A stretch of DNA of 64,000 nucleotides from positions 9,204,447-9,268,446 of the forward strand of contig CP136061.1 of NCBI GenBank assembly GCA_032622095.1. The letters are read 5' to 3'. Of this stretch, positions 12,516 to 24,471 are shown in pieces. The position numbers were made by a program, and so were the translations under genes. This stretch comes from Siphonodentalium dalli (Eukaryota; Mollusca; Scaphopoda; Gadilida; Siphonodentaliidae). The stretch's first letter is position 1. Each line of letters begins with the position of its first letter. Under the pieces are notes generated by a model, which did no database searches, was not told the origin of the DNA, and was given only the letters and a program-made list of their open reading frames with translations.

Positions 12516-12837
12516 TAATTATATATTTAACCCCATGTGCCACTCGGGGTTTCCAAGACGACAGAGTCGGTCGGATTTTTGTTTATATATATACATATAT
12601 GAAGCAAAAGGGGCACGGACTCAGTATGTGTGTTCATTGCTTCACATGTGCTTATAGAGGTTGTCAATTCGTCTAATACGTGCTGACATTCTGCGAATAT
12701 GAAAACAAAAACTAATTTGTAAATTACAGTGGAATTATATATATAGTCAAAATGGGGAAAAAAACAATCATATCCTATGACCCAATAATCTGATGAAGAA
12801 CGCAACAAAATCGTCATTTAGCTCAACTATGATCCGT
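12516..12837. other. Non-coding stretch
   Basis: No gene recognised. The minus frame at 12527-12817 has no motif. Confidence 0.4.
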
Positions 12838-13152
12838 CGTACCTTACGTTGTATTCGGAAAAAACTTTTGATTTGAATACTGCTAGCCTGTGCCTGATGT
12901 TCGATGTATATGTGGCTATTAGTGCGCAGTCTCTGCTACTTTTGGTCTTCCATAAACGTTTGCATCTTGGCTTTTGAAATTGTGTTTTTGCACTCTTTGT
13001 TGGCTCGTATCATAATTAATTTTCATGTGGACGGATAGTGGACAATGATCAGAAAGTTCACTGGGACCCTTCACGCAGAACTATTCTACCCTCGATAAAT
13101 AATCTGCCTTGATAAGGGCGTAATCTACAACACTTGATCCATTGTATTGGTA
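12838..13152 (-). pseudogene. LINE fragment: C-terminal half of an AP-like endonuclease domain
   Basis: Reading the minus strand from 13152 gives YNGSSVVDYALIKADYL, one stop, then PSELSDHCPLSVHMKIN. SDH before a hydrophobic strand is the C-terminal catalytic motif of the endonuclease/exonuclease/phosphatase fold used by non-LTR retrotransposons to nick target DNA. It follows naturally from the N-terminal half at 14110-14852, but here it lies downstream of the LINE C-terminus, so the order is scrambled. The remainder (to about 12838) is frameshifted. It is probably a separate fragment of the same family or the product of rearrangement. Confidence 0.7.
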
Positions 13153-13430
13153 ACTAGTGTTCACTGTTTTATTTACTCAAATCACAGTACGTGACACAAG
13201 AGACATATTTATAATTATACAGTGCATGGTATTTCATTGGTGCAATATTCAAAGTCAACAACAACAAAAATGGGTATGATAACAACGTATTCTATACGCA
13301 CATAATGTGCGAATGGGATGGTGGGGTTGATAAGGTCAGCGGTGATCCAAAATAGTTTCGAAGATTTTTGATGAATCCGCATAGCTTGTAGAAGCATACT
13401 TTGTTTTTTGGGTTCATTATATTTCTGAAA

Positions 13431-14109
13431 TTATGGACATTTTTTTGTTCTGTCAAGGATTAAGGGTAAAAATCGTCTTCGGAGTGAGTTCGATTTGTTA
13501 CAATCCATTATGTTGTGATATTCATTCCCTATTTCGCTCTTATCACACAGCGTGCACTTTCTCATTTGGTAATCAATATTGTACATGATCCAGTTTCTAC
13601 TGGGAGCTGATGATTTGAACATCTGAATTTAGCTAAAATAACTGCTTGTTTTTGGTGGAGTTCGGATAAATATTTTTCTTGTGTGAATTTATATTTTAAA
13701 ATTCGATAATTTCGACACTTATTCATAGAGTTAATCTCGTTTCTCCACTGGTTTTGAAATTTATTTTCCAGAGTTTGTCGTGTGATATTTTTAACCGACT
13801 TAGGGTCAATTTCGTGTATAAACTGGTTTGTCCAGATATCGAGCAGTTCTAATTATCCTAGTGACGCCTGAATGTAATCGATCCAGAGATGAGTGAATGC
13901 TCCAGATTTTTGGAGTAAATAATTATACAGCAGTTTGTTAATTTTTTGTTTGTCTGACATAACCACATTAGCCCAGTATGTTAACATTCTACATTTTATG
14001 TCAACAATTAACGGATATACTCCTGTTTCTCCGTATACCATCATACTTGGTGTGCTTGGTTTTAACCCTAAAACATATTTGAGAAATTTTAATTGGATCT
14101 TTTCTAAAT
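13431..14109 (-). pseudogene. LINE ORF2 C-terminal region with zinc-finger-like motif
   Basis: The minus strand from 14109 encodes HVADLEKIQLKFLKYVLGLK, then MMVYGETGVYPL and KCRMLTYWANVV. A frame change follows, then CTLCDKSEIGNEYHNIMDC near 13540, a C-x2-C...H...C pattern typical of the C-terminus of CR1/Jockey-type ORF2. This part normally follows the reverse transcriptase, but no RT motifs lie upstream. The frame joins directly to the endonuclease remnant near 14112, indicating a large internal deletion. Not functional. Confidence 0.75.
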
Positions 14110-14852
14110 CTGCGACGTGCTGAAGGCGCCCATGTAGTCTCCCGTGGTGCGACCATTGACAATCCTCAGATGTAAGGACTTACATAATGATATTAATTTT
14201 CGCCCGAATGTATTAATTGAAACATCCATACTCTGACGTGTCTTACAATCGTCTAGTTGATAATCTATCGGAAGTGGCACGTGCGCGTTATCGTCATTCG
14301 TGATGTGATCAGCGAGGATACCACAGCGGGCGTTCCAATCGCCTGCTAACATTATAAAATCGTCTCACTTTGAATTGTCTAAAGCCGATGTTAGTTTGTT
14401 GTAAATGCAGTATTCGGGATCTTTATTTCCCCAATAAGAGGAATTAGATGGGGGGGGGATATACATATATACCGACACTATTATAAAATCATGAGGAAGG
14501 TTGAACATCGCCTCATCAAAAGTAGTCCAAAGGATCATATCATCAATTAATTTTTCCCTTTGTACCACTGTGAGAACTTTTCTTTATAATAAAAGGCAAG
14601 ACCCCATCTGTGTGTTTTACCCGTATTTCTGGGAAGATCAACGACCCTGTATCCTGATATTTCCAGGCTTTCTGTGGAGTTGTGCCATGTCTCTGATAAT
14701 GTGATAAAATCATATTTAGTCATTATTTCAAATAGATCTCCATCATGCCTTAGTTTATCGGATATACCGTGTATTTTCCAAGACATGTACGTTATGTCCG
14801 AAGATCCCGGAAACGCTTTATTCAAAAGTTTTTACCACATATTGAGTTTGTG
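14110..14852 (-). pseudogene. LINE ORF2 N-terminal endonuclease domain, frameshifted
   Basis: The minus strand carries TYMSWKIHGISDKL (strand 1 with the conserved N-x-x-G region), ITLSETWHNS (catalytic Glu) and, after a frameshift near 14555, PHDFIIVSVYMYIPPPSN. After a stop near 14363 comes AGDWNARCG (the GDxN metal/phosphate motif), then LHLRIVNGRTTGDYMGAF. This is a recognisable target-nicking endonuclease of a CR1-like LINE, broken by at least one frameshift and one stop. It is cut off at about 14112, before its SDH motif; a matching SDH half lies at 12838-13152. Confidence 0.8.
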
Positions 14853-15404
14853 ATCAACCATGCATGCCCACTGATCTCTGGTGTACTATATCCTCATATA
14901 TATATAGTATGTATAGTTATATTATGTCACTTTCGGTACAATTGTAAGTTCGTAAATATATATCTAAGAAACATGTTAGTTTGTACATTTATAATTAATG
15001 CACGAACTTAAGTAATTATAGATATGGTCATTAATAATCATATAGTTGCGTGCTTCATATGTATATACTAAACAATGTTACCTCATTTGGCCATTGGGTT
15101 GCACTATAACATACCTGTTAAATATTTGGATAAAAGTTTTGCTTATATCCAATTTAAATTGTTCATCATTGTTCATTCCCACACTAATGGGTGTGGTTCT
15201 CATCTGTTTCACATAACTGTCATTAGGTACCGATGGTAATGTCTCTGCATTGTAGACTTTATCTCTGAATCTGTTATTTGTCCATTTGGGAGAAGTGCCC
15301 ACATGTTTTGAATTTAACACCCTGTCTCATTGTGAGTGTATTGGTGGCGCGGCTCCTCTGTTGTCAGCGAACTCCTGTTGTGGAAATAATCTAAGCTGTT
15401 CATT

Positions 15405-17727
15405 TCATTTATGTTCGGCCCTGTAGGATCCTGTGGGTTGATGGCGTCTATCTGTGCTATCATAAACAATCTTCTCTCTCGTGTGTTTCAAGTTCTTGGC
15501 CAACACTTTGGCTCCTTTGAAGTTCAGATGGAAGAAGTCCCGATAGAATTGTCTATATACATATCCATCGGAATCAATGAATACGCCGGTATGGTCTATG
15601 AATCTTACATCTCTTCTCGCACACACGTATCTAATTGTATCATTTGACTTCAAAATGACGTTTGTAATCCATTCCGATTGATGACTTGGAAGCACGTATA
15701 TGATATGTAAATCTCAGCTTTTTGGGAATTTATTTTGCGCACAACTTATCATTTTATGTATTTGTCCGGCGAACAAGATTTGGCCCTTATTACACATATA
15801 TGCCTACGTGAATAGTCAACTTCTGTATGTCCTGTCTCATGTCGGCTTGATCCATCAGCCAGCTTATCAATCCTGAAGGTGACTGTCCGGGTTGCACCAT
15901 TTGAATGCTCACCACTAATACCAAGCTTATATGTATTGATTACACCTAGGACTGAGTCTCCTATCAGTAGGTGATGTGTGTTAGTAGGAACTTCTACTAG
16001 TCTTCCATAATCCATGTCAGCTGGTTCTTTCCTCGGGAGGTTAGAATCACTATCTTCCGAAAAAGTATGGCTAGTCCCCATTTTAGGTGTGTCGCCAATG
16101 TCTTCAAATGTTTTGAATCGATTTTTAACGGACACTTCATATTCTATTTCCTCCTCAATACTGGATGTCTGGTCTTCTTGTATATTTGTTAATTCGGCCT
16201 CTGTATGTTTTCCTCGTGTATGATTTATTTATCCGTAATTCCTCCATCTCTAGCGAAGCTTAATTTTTCTATGTTTTCGTGCTATTTCCCTTTTGTGTCA
16301 TGTATGGTCGTTCTTGGTGTAATATCTGTCGTGTCTACTGATTTGTCCGCTTTCGTTATCCGTTTATTGCTTTCTCTCTCATTTTTCAACTCTACAACTT
16401 CCTTAGACACTTTATTCCTGAGAGTATCAAACTCTTTCCAGACTGAATCCTCTAATTTAACCCATTGTTTAACGATCCACTGCTCCCGTTCTTCGTTTTC
16501 CAATTTAAGATCGTCAATTGTTCTCTGCAGTGTCTTAATGTGTTCCGTGCATTCTTCTGTCATTATTGCGGTGGTCTGATAATCTTTGGTTTCTGCCTCT
16601 CGAATGAACGTCCTATTATGTCCGCTTTTTACTTGGGGTGTTTTGGTTTTGAAACCAACTCGGGTGGGTTTACGTGGAGTGCTTGTAATCGGCAGTTGTT
16701 GTGCATGGTTCCACGTCCTTTTCTGTCATATCTTCGCTAAGCATTGATTGAAGTGACGTCAGCTCCTGCTCTGCTTCTATTCCAAATTCCAAATTACACA
16801 GTTCTGGCAGTTCATCGGAGATCCACCAAGCTACATTCTTTTTTCGATCCTTGGATCATTATCTTACATTTCGTCATGTATATGTGTAGCGTCACTTTCG
16901 TCGTTTTTGACCGAGGTATTTTGATTACTCTGCGACCACATCTACTCCATTTGCGTCCAAATCTTCAATCCAGTCGATTCCTTTGTTGGGTTTGTTTTCT
17001 TCCTTGTTATAGTATTTCAGTTTCAATGCGTCATACTGGCGTTTAAATTTGTCACTTTCCAATGTTAGAACCATCCTTTCCTCTATTTTTCATATTTCTC
17101 TCCTGCTTTGTCCGCCCTGCTTGCTCTATGAGGGTATCACCCCCTCCCCCTGAATCCTGAATACCAGTTAATTTTGGGGGGTGAATCCTGAATACCAGTG
17201 AATTTTGGGGGGTTAATCCCGAATGCATGTTAAGAAATAATATGCGATAAATGACATACAAATTGACGAGGCTGTCACGAGGCTGTTGTGATATGATTAA
17301 TGATACTTTATGATGGCATGGTGGTCGAATATGCCCAAAAAGCTATTCTACCCACTCATTCATACAGATAACTAGCACAAAAATATTATTTTGCGCCATC
17401 AAAACCTGCGTCCAAGATGGTTTGCTTGAACATGAATACCAGTTAATTGGGGGTATGAATCCCGCGTATACGGCTTCAAATCACCCTGAATCCCGCGTAC
17501 CGAAGGGGGGGGGGGGTTGATACCCTCCTCTATCTTTTTTGCGGTTCGCTGTCCACTTAGTGTGAATGTTTTGAAACGAATCCTTTTCTCACCAGGTTGG
17601 ATTTGTTCTCCTTGTTTCTGTATTATTGTCTCATCTGTATTTTAGTATCCGCATCGGCATCTAATTCCTGTATTGTGGTAATCGTATCGTCCAGCATGCT
17701 ACTATCCACAGCATTCGCCATGTCCAT
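15405..17727 (-). pseudogene. LINE ORF1 with SGNH/GDSL esterase-like domain, decayed
   Basis: From an ATG at 17727 the minus strand reads MDMANAVDSSMLDDTI, is interrupted by the MITE at 17130-17527, then continues through charged sequence including a coiled-coil-like stretch (16563-16282, TLQRTIDDLKLENEEREQW). A C-terminal domain has HHLLIGDSVLGV (block I, Ser, near 15957) and RDFFHLNFKGAKVLA (block V Asp-x-x-His, near 15535). Those blocks define SGNH hydrolases, and an esterase domain in CR1-like ORF1 is established. Several stops and frameshifts (for example near 16840 and 15690-15760) inactivate it. ORF1 proteins bind element RNA; the esterase's role is unknown. It sits immediately upstream of the endonuclease in the expected LINE order. 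Confidence 0.75.
17130..17527. mobile_element. 398-bp MITE inserted in LINE ORF1, 6-bp target duplication CTCTAT
   Basis: Terminal inverted repeats GAGGGTATCA(A)CCCCC at both ends, with flanking direct repeats CTCTAT at 17124-17129 and 17528-17533. The interior has diverged units around TGAATCCTGAATACCAGT and long G/C runs next to each terminus. There is no coding capacity. Removing it and one CTCTAT reconnects the ORF1 reading region, so the insertion postdates the LINE. The superfamily is not determined. Confidence 0.85.
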
Positions 17728-18072
17728 ATTGTAGATTCCAGAGATCAGTGGGTGGTAACAATTAATCCGCAGCTAGCTAAAATACGTCCGCATCCTATGC
17801 CGTTCTGTCTAACAGAACGGATATGTTTGGTGGCAATCCTCGACAAACTTTTTGTCCCTGCCCCTCACATGTTCCGCCATATTTTTGAAAAATATATAAT
17901 GCCTACGCTGGTGTTTATAAAACGACGTGAATAACCATCTTGCTGATAGTCGATTTTCAACAACTAATACAACCAGTATTAAAAATATCGCAATGAATCG
18001 CAATAAATATGTTTTGGAATGTTTGATAGGCATACTGGCTTTTCCTGGATATGTTCAGATTATCGGAAAACC

Positions 18073-20031
18073 GGGGTGTGACTAATTACCGCCCGGGACC
18101 GCCCGGAACCGCCCGGGGACCGCCCGGGCGCCCCCACGGGCCCGTGGACATTATATCTCGACGTTATAAGGTAGCGACATACCTCACGAGGTCAACCTAG
18201 AAATTTTACTCGCTCGCTCGTCTCCGGTCGGTGTTATTAACCCCGAAAATGCCGATATTGACTAAGAGAGCCCGGGTGATCCCGGGTGTCTTCGTTTGTT
18301 TTCGGACAGTATATTTTGGTGATGTGTGGTAGTGCAATACAACCTGAGTTTAATTCCAAATATTGACTCGTTAACGCGGCCACGGCCGATATTATTAAGC
18401 CCTCAAAATCCTGGTAAAATACCATATAAACAAAAAGAGCCCCCACGGGCCCGTGGACACTATATCTCGACGTTATAACGTAGCCTCATACCCCACGAGG
18501 TCAACCTAGAAATTTTACTCGATCGCTCGTCTCCGGTCGGTGTTATTAACCCCTCAAAACCGGTAAAATACCATATTAAAAAAGCCCTGGACTGTCCGGG
18601 TGCCCCCATGGGCCCGTAGACACTATATCTCGACGTTATAACGTAGCGATATACCCCACGAGGTCAACCTAGAACATATTACTCGATCGCTCGTCTCCGG
18701 TCGGTGTTATTAACCCCGCAAATGCCGATATTGGCTAAGAGAGCACGGGGGAGCCCGGGCGTCTTCGTGTGTTTTCGGACAGTATATTTTGGTGATAATA
18801 TCAATGATCCTTCAACAACTGATTGTTATACTTTATGTTATGCGTGTTGGCGGCTGTGAAGGAAGTGATCGATGTTTATTACATTTGGCTGTTGGTGAGA
18901 TACCATTTAATACTGGTCGGGGCCCTGAATTAAATAGGATATATTTATGAGTGTAAAGTTGTAAACCCCACAAAAAGATGTATATATTCGCATTATATTT
19001 GATAAAATGTTGGGCAAATAACGCTTTTCTAGCTTCAGTAGGCTCCTTGGCATATTGTGGTTCCATTTGCCAATGAAAACAATTCTCATTCGGTCTGCAA
19101 AGACAGTTTACGTACGTTATTTGCTATCGTACATGTGCGTTATCTAATTAGTGCATCTCGTGAAAACTAATTAACCCGGGCTCTCTTAGCCAATATCGGC
19201 ATTAACGGCGTTAATAACACCGGCCGGAGTCGAGCGAGCGAGTAAAATTTTCTAGGTTGACCTCGTGGGGTATGTCGCTACGTTATAACCGTTATAACGT
19301 AGCGACATACCCCACGAGGTCAACCTAGAAACGTCGAGATATAGTGTCCACGGGCCCATGCATGGAGGCACCCGGGCTGCTTTTGTTTATATGGTATTTT
19401 ACCGGATTATGTGGAGCTAATAACATTGGCCGTGGACGTGTCAGCGAGTCAATATTTGGAAGTCACACTCACATCTACTGTCCGAAAACACACGAATACA
19501 CCCGGGCTCCCCCGCGCTCAATCAGCCAACATCGGCATTTACGGTGTTAATAACACCGTCCGGAGTCGAGCGAGCGAGTAAAATTTTCTAGTTTGACCTC
19601 GTGGGGTATGTCGCTACGTTATAACGTCGATATATAGTGTCCACGTGCCCATGGGGGCACCAGGGTGGTCCCGGGTGGTCCCGTGCCCTTTTTGTTTATA
19701 TGGTATTTTACCGGATTTTGAGGGGTTAATAACATCGGCCGTGGACGCGTCAACGATTCAATATTTGGAAGTCACACTCAGGTAGTATTGCACTACCACG
19801 CATCACTAAACTATCCTGTCCGAAAACACACGAAGACACCCGGGATCACCCGGGCTCTCTTAGCCAATATCGGCATTTGCGGGGTTAATAACACCCGCCG
19901 GAGACGAGCGAGCGAGTAAAATCTTCTAGGTTGCCCTCATGTGGCATGTCGCTACCTTATAACGTCGATATATAGTGTCCACGGGCCCGTGGGGGCGCCC
20001 GGGTGGTCCCCGGTCGGTAATTAGTCACACA
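18073..20031. mobile_element. 2-kb GC-rich inverted-repeat element, 8-bp target duplication GGAAAACC
   Basis: The ends share GTGTGACTAATTACCG in inverted orientation (18076 and the inverse ending at 20030). Direct repeats GGAAAACC lie at 18065-18072 and 20032-20039. Each arm is a train of subterminal modules: CCCACGGGCCCGTGG, ATATCTCGACGTTATAACGT, CACGAGGTCAACCTAGAAA, CTCGTCTCCGGTCGGTGTTA, then a longer AAAACCGGTAAAATACCAT module. There are three modules left (18090-18790) and three or four right in reverse order (19170-20020). The unique centre (18800-19160) has no transposase I recognise. An 8-bp duplication fits hAT, P, Merlin or Zisupton types; I cannot choose among them. Confidence 0.78.
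19251..19329. repeat. Perfect 79-bp palindrome (39-bp arms)
   Basis: TCTAGGTTGACCTCGTGGGG reads outward on both strands from a single central base at 19290, with no mismatch across 39-bp arms. It consists of two head-to-head subterminal modules of the surrounding 2-kb element. Confidence 0.92.
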
Positions 20032-20039
20032 GGAAAACC

Positions 20040-20989
20040 ACGAAAAATTATAACGGTACCTTTTGTTAACAGCATCAGTTTTCCCTAACAGCACCATAGA
20101 AATTCAGCAGGACCAAACCGCACCATAGCACATTATCAGTTTTTTTGAACAGGTGTGAAAACTACATGTGGAGTGATTAATATTTCGGTTAAACACTAAT
20201 ATTTTTTTTAAGCCTCATTTCAATAATCGAGATCTGTTAGATTGTAGTTGATAGTTTGTGCCCGGTCTGTCGAGAGAATCTTGTTTTCGTTTTGATAGTG
20301 TGTCAGATGTCAGCGGGTCGAGGTTTATAATTGTTTAATGGCACCACGATATTCCTGCTATCACACGATGGCTATCAATATAACATCTGACATCTGAGAA
20401 CGGAAAACAAACCGTGTTAAATTACGGCGGCAGGCCATAATGACGATGAAATAAAATGGTAGAGTCCATTTTAAACATGAAACCTATCAGGAATGGGGCC
20501 ACACGCGCACATGAGATAGGCATTGCAACATTTTGGTTGTTATAAGGTATTCCGTGGACCCGACTTATCAAGCAGAGCTATAATCGCTCTCGATTATAAA
20601 CGTCAGGTTCACTGAATCACTGATTAGTTATAAGGAGTTTTATATCTATCGGTGTTATTGAGTTTCTCCATGCAGTGCCTTCGTTATTGGATATAATTAA
20701 GTTCTGTTCTGTTTAGAGATTGGATATACGTGTTAATATTCTCGACCGGAACTATGGTGAATTATGTGCAACTATACCACAAGTGTGTCACGTGTTTGTA
20801 TGCCGTACATGCATATGACATTTGATGTTGATAACACTCTGTGCAAGAGTTAATCAGTAAATTATATTCTATTTTATTCTATTCTTGTTTGAGGAGTAGG
20901 GAATTCGATGAGGACTATATATGTCGTGGATATAATTCAATTCGGGATTTTAACCAGAAATTTGATTGTGCTTATACGGAAAGGAAGGA
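20040..20989. other. Non-coding stretch
   Basis: No gene recognised. It contains short partial inverted matches (GTCAGATGTCAG near 20305 and CTGACATCTGA near 20386) but no clear element. Confidence 0.4.
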
Positions 20990-21056
20990 CAAGGCATGAC
21001 ATGACAAGGCATTACATGACGGCATGACATGACAAGGCATGACATGACAAGGCGAC
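20990..21056. repeat. Short tandem repeat of AAGGCATGACATGAC
   Basis: About four imperfect copies of a 15-bp unit. Non-coding. Confidence 0.9.
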
Positions 21057-21086
21057 AAATCGTGAGTACGGAAGGACAATCCGGCT

Positions 21087-21204
21087 CCGGTTCCGTGGTT
21101 TTAGTGCTACAGGTCAAAGTTATGGAGTAGCATTTCCATATATGGAGCTTTTGAATTATTCATGACTTCCATATACAGAAAGCTAAGTAAAACCACGGAA
21201 CCGG
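21087..21204. repeat. Inverted repeat with perfect 17-bp arms
   Basis: CCGGTTCCGTGGTTTTA (21087-21103) and its inverse (21188-21204) flank an 84-bp loop. It could be a small hairpin MITE; no target duplication was identified. Confidence 0.85.
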
Positions 21205-22255
21205 ACCTGGTGGATCCAATATGGCCGCGAGTTAGTGACAGGGCATATATGTGTATATATACAAATCGATTATTCAATTTTGTTGATACACGTTATTATA
21301 CATATTCTACAACTTGTGGGGGACGGAGGTCCATCTAAGTTTCATGAACGTGTCGTCCAATCCCAGTCTCTGTATCCTATTATACTATTAAACTATGTTT
21401 AAATCAATACAAATCTGGGTTCTGTCCGTTGCACGTTGTCAGAGGTATATGTCCCGTGCATTCCCCACCGACTTGGAATTGTTTTTTGTTTCCATGCATG
21501 CAGAGAACATTATATGTGACATAATCATGCAGCTATACTATATACGTCATATACAGCTAGGCATAGCTTGGGTGCATGTATCCACTATAGATTGTGCGGA
21601 CGGACCGGACGGTTGCATGTATCTTCAGGCACGGTTGAGATTTGAAATATGTGCATGCATTATTATTTTATCAAACATTTGTTTTAGATTATAATTGGTT
21701 TATATATACGTAAATGTTATATTGGTATCGTGTGGTATAGTGTGCTCACCATTCTCTTGTCGGTTGCATAGTCCCCTGGATTCTCCATTGACGCTTGAGT
21801 CGTCTTATTTTAGGATAATAATGAAATTATCAAATTATATATAGATTATGTTTTTATCATTGAGTATAGTTCATCCAATGCACATCAGTAAAATTAGATA
21901 CTATACGGCGGCAGTATACGCCAACATGTGCCATTCCTGAAGTCGTCCTAGAACCGGATACGAGTCGTGGTTTGAACCCAACTTTACCTATTTTTGTGTT
22001 TTTAGCACACATTTAAGGCAAAACTCTTGCATCCGATGACATAGCGCATGACATTAATCATCTTTATGACTGTTAATCCTGCCTCACATTTGCTTTTTAT
22101 CGGCGACATTATCCGAAGAAAGGCCTTTTCGTAACGCTGGGTCCCAACACACTAAACTGTGGCGACAATGACTCCTTCAGCCTAGCTGTGGTGTACGCAC
22201 TCTTCCATTATAGCCAATACACACAAACTATAGGCCTAATTACATTCAGAATGAC
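21205..22255. other. Non-coding stretch
   Basis: Only short frames without motifs (for example plus 21395-21694). Nothing supportable. Confidence 0.4.
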
Positions 22256-22860
22256 AAACAGAGAATTCAACTGTCAACCGACTCAACCTGAACCAGACAG
22301 CACAACGTGATCGGGCCGACGGTGGGTTGCCACCGACATCCACCCAAACATCCGTAGCCGTACGGGACAGGAGCTGCGGGGGCTATACAACACCAAACAT
22401 TTTGAAAGCTCAAAATTCGAGCAATTTTCGGGCATGCAAATTGGAGATATTTTCGGTCAAATTCGGAAAATTTTCAGGCAAATTGAATGGTATTTCAGGG
22501 GCAGGGGGGGGGGGGCATTATGGCAAATTACAGTATTTTTCACATTTCTGCCTGCATTATACATATTTACGGTTATGATTTGAATCTATTTTATTATATT
22601 TCTGTATAGATACAAGGTATATTCTACAAAAACTGTGTTACAATCATGAATATATCATGTAAAATATTTAGGGCAAAAAATCTCAACCCAACAATTCGGG
22701 CACCCGACTCAATAAAACTCAGACAGCGCAACGTGAGTTGCCAGAACTTGCCACCGACGTCGGCCCAAACGTCGACGTGTACGTCCGTCCGACGCATGCT
22801 GCAAAACAAGAGTTCAGTCCCCTCGCTACGCTATACGAATACGAACACGAATAGTTTTTT
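22256..22860. repeat. Two diverged copies of a short dispersed repeat
   Basis: 22285-22350 (CAGACAGCACAACGTGA ... CCACCGACATC) and 22720-22800 (CAGACAGCGCAACGTGA ... CCACCGACGTC) are related in direct orientation about 430 bp apart. The second runs into GTTCAGTCCCCTCGCTACGC, which resembles the inverse of sequence in the repeat at 23155-23632. Function unknown. Confidence 0.55.
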
Positions 22861-23154
22861 TGGTCAATCAAGACACCCTTTTAGGCAGAACAATTACTCT
22901 TTAAAATGTAACATAAAGGAAATAAAGTGATAATTATGATTATGTTCATTAGTGTGAAATAATAGTATGAAAATTAGTCTTCATCCTGCCCTCTAAAACA
23001 TGTAGTACTAAGAGTGTTAAGGAGGAGGTCAAGTGACCAACCCTGAACGGGTACCTCCACACAAACATCCGCAGCAAAAGTTATAGAGTTGCAAATATTT
23101 CGGGGTGTGACTTTGTGAGGTATTGAAAACAATACACATTTATCTGACGGGTCG

Positions 23155-23632
23155 GCTTGGAATTTGTTCCTATAGCTAGCTGTAGAAGTTAATTTATTTA
23201 TTTTTAATTTTGATTGATTTTTCAAAACTAGTTCAAGTGTTGTATTTCCAGAAATATATAATAATAACAAGTCCTGCGTAGCAGGGGACTGAACTCTGCC
23301 TGGAGTTTGGGACCGACGTCGTTGAACTTGCAGGATGGATGGATCGATGGGATGCATGCATGGTCGGTAATAGGTCAGAATCAGACGTTACATCAGCCAT
23401 ATATATAGTCGCACGGCTGTCGTAAACCGATCACAACGATATTGGTTCGCATCAACTGGCCATGCATGCCAGTAAGACGTCGGTTGACGACGGAATGCCA
23501 ACCGTATACGCCATCGTCGCTGTTTATCTACGGAATGCCAACCGTATACGCCATCATCGCTGTTTATCTCATTCATGTCGATTTGAAAATCCAGGACGCG
23601 CGTTATTTCCGATGGATTTGTTGCCGTGGCAA
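23155..23632. repeat. Dispersed repeat family, uninterrupted copy
   Basis: Nearly identical to 28698-29101 joined to 35303-35391. It runs from GCTTGGAATTTGTTCCTATA to GATTTGTTGCCGTGGCAAA without interruption and includes a local duplication of CGGAATGCCAACCGTATACG. At the position where the other copy holds the 6.2-kb element, this one reads GTATACGCC, giving the empty site. The minus frame over 22974-23357 is open but recurs with the repeat and has no recognised domain; I do not call it a gene. Confidence 0.9.
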
Positions 23633-23904
23633 AATAAGTTATAAGTTTATTGTTAACCTCCTCAATTTAGGAGAGCATATATACAAATGACAATTATATA
23701 CAAGTTACATAAATATGCATGCAAATGTAATACTAGTCACAATATTAATATAACAGTGTTATGCCATGTCACACGCATGCGGCCAGGTCTGATATTTTCA
23801 AATTCCATGTGTTAAGGTGGTCGGTGATAATCTAATATAGAAATGCCAGTTGTCAACATCAAAAACAAACAAAAAACAAAAAAACAAAAAACAAAACCAA
23901 ACCT
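23633..23904. other. Non-coding stretch
   Basis: AT-rich with an A/C-rich tract (23860-23900). No gene recognised. Confidence 0.4.
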
Positions 23905-24190
23905 GATTAGCAATATCACATGCGTGTGATTTAGCGAAATAAAATTTCCGAATAAAATATTTATTGCAGATCAAAGTTGAGTATTGGAACTTTCGAATGT
24001 GAGTCGTCATATTAACTTGTCGAGTGAAAGTTGATGAGCGTTTCTGGAAATAAATTAGCAAAATCACATGCGTGTGATCGAGCGAAATAAAACTTCCAAA
24101 TAAAATATTTAGTCAACATCAAAGTTGAGTATAAGAAATTGAGAATGTGTTTCGTCATATCACCGTATCGAGTTAAATTAGACAAAGATT
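23905..24190. repeat. 148-bp tandem duplication, diverged
   Basis: CACATGCGTGTGAT starts at 23917 and 24065, and each is followed by GCGAAATAAAA-TTCC, AATAAAATATTTA and ATCAAAGTTGAGTAT. Two copies at about 80-85% identity by eye. Confidence 0.8.
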
Positions 24191-24471
24191 TCAGACATCG
24201 AATTCAGAAAGTAGCATGAAAATGGCCTATTTAAGACATATGTCAGGTATAATGTGAATGTGCGTGTATGATGGATACTATGTAACACGCAAATGGCCCA
24301 GCTGCATGAAAACAGTTTTGATGTGACAATAGGCGTGTTGCCGATTGCTGGTGATCATGCATTAATTATCTTTGAACTATCGACCACAATGTACGTGTGT
24401 ATATATAGAGGTTTCTTGTGTGAATCATTATAGCAAAAACAAATTATTTATAGATAGCTTCGAATTGTCCA

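Noticed and set aside
14867-17752. 15-bp inverted match CCACTGATCTCTGG bracketing LINE ORF1
   Set aside because: It is only 15 bp with no similarity on either side. Too short to call terminal repeats.
22974-23357. 127-codon minus frame, partly repeated at 28649-28900
   Set aside because: It follows the dispersed repeat, has no recognised domain, and differs between copies only by where the repeat ends.
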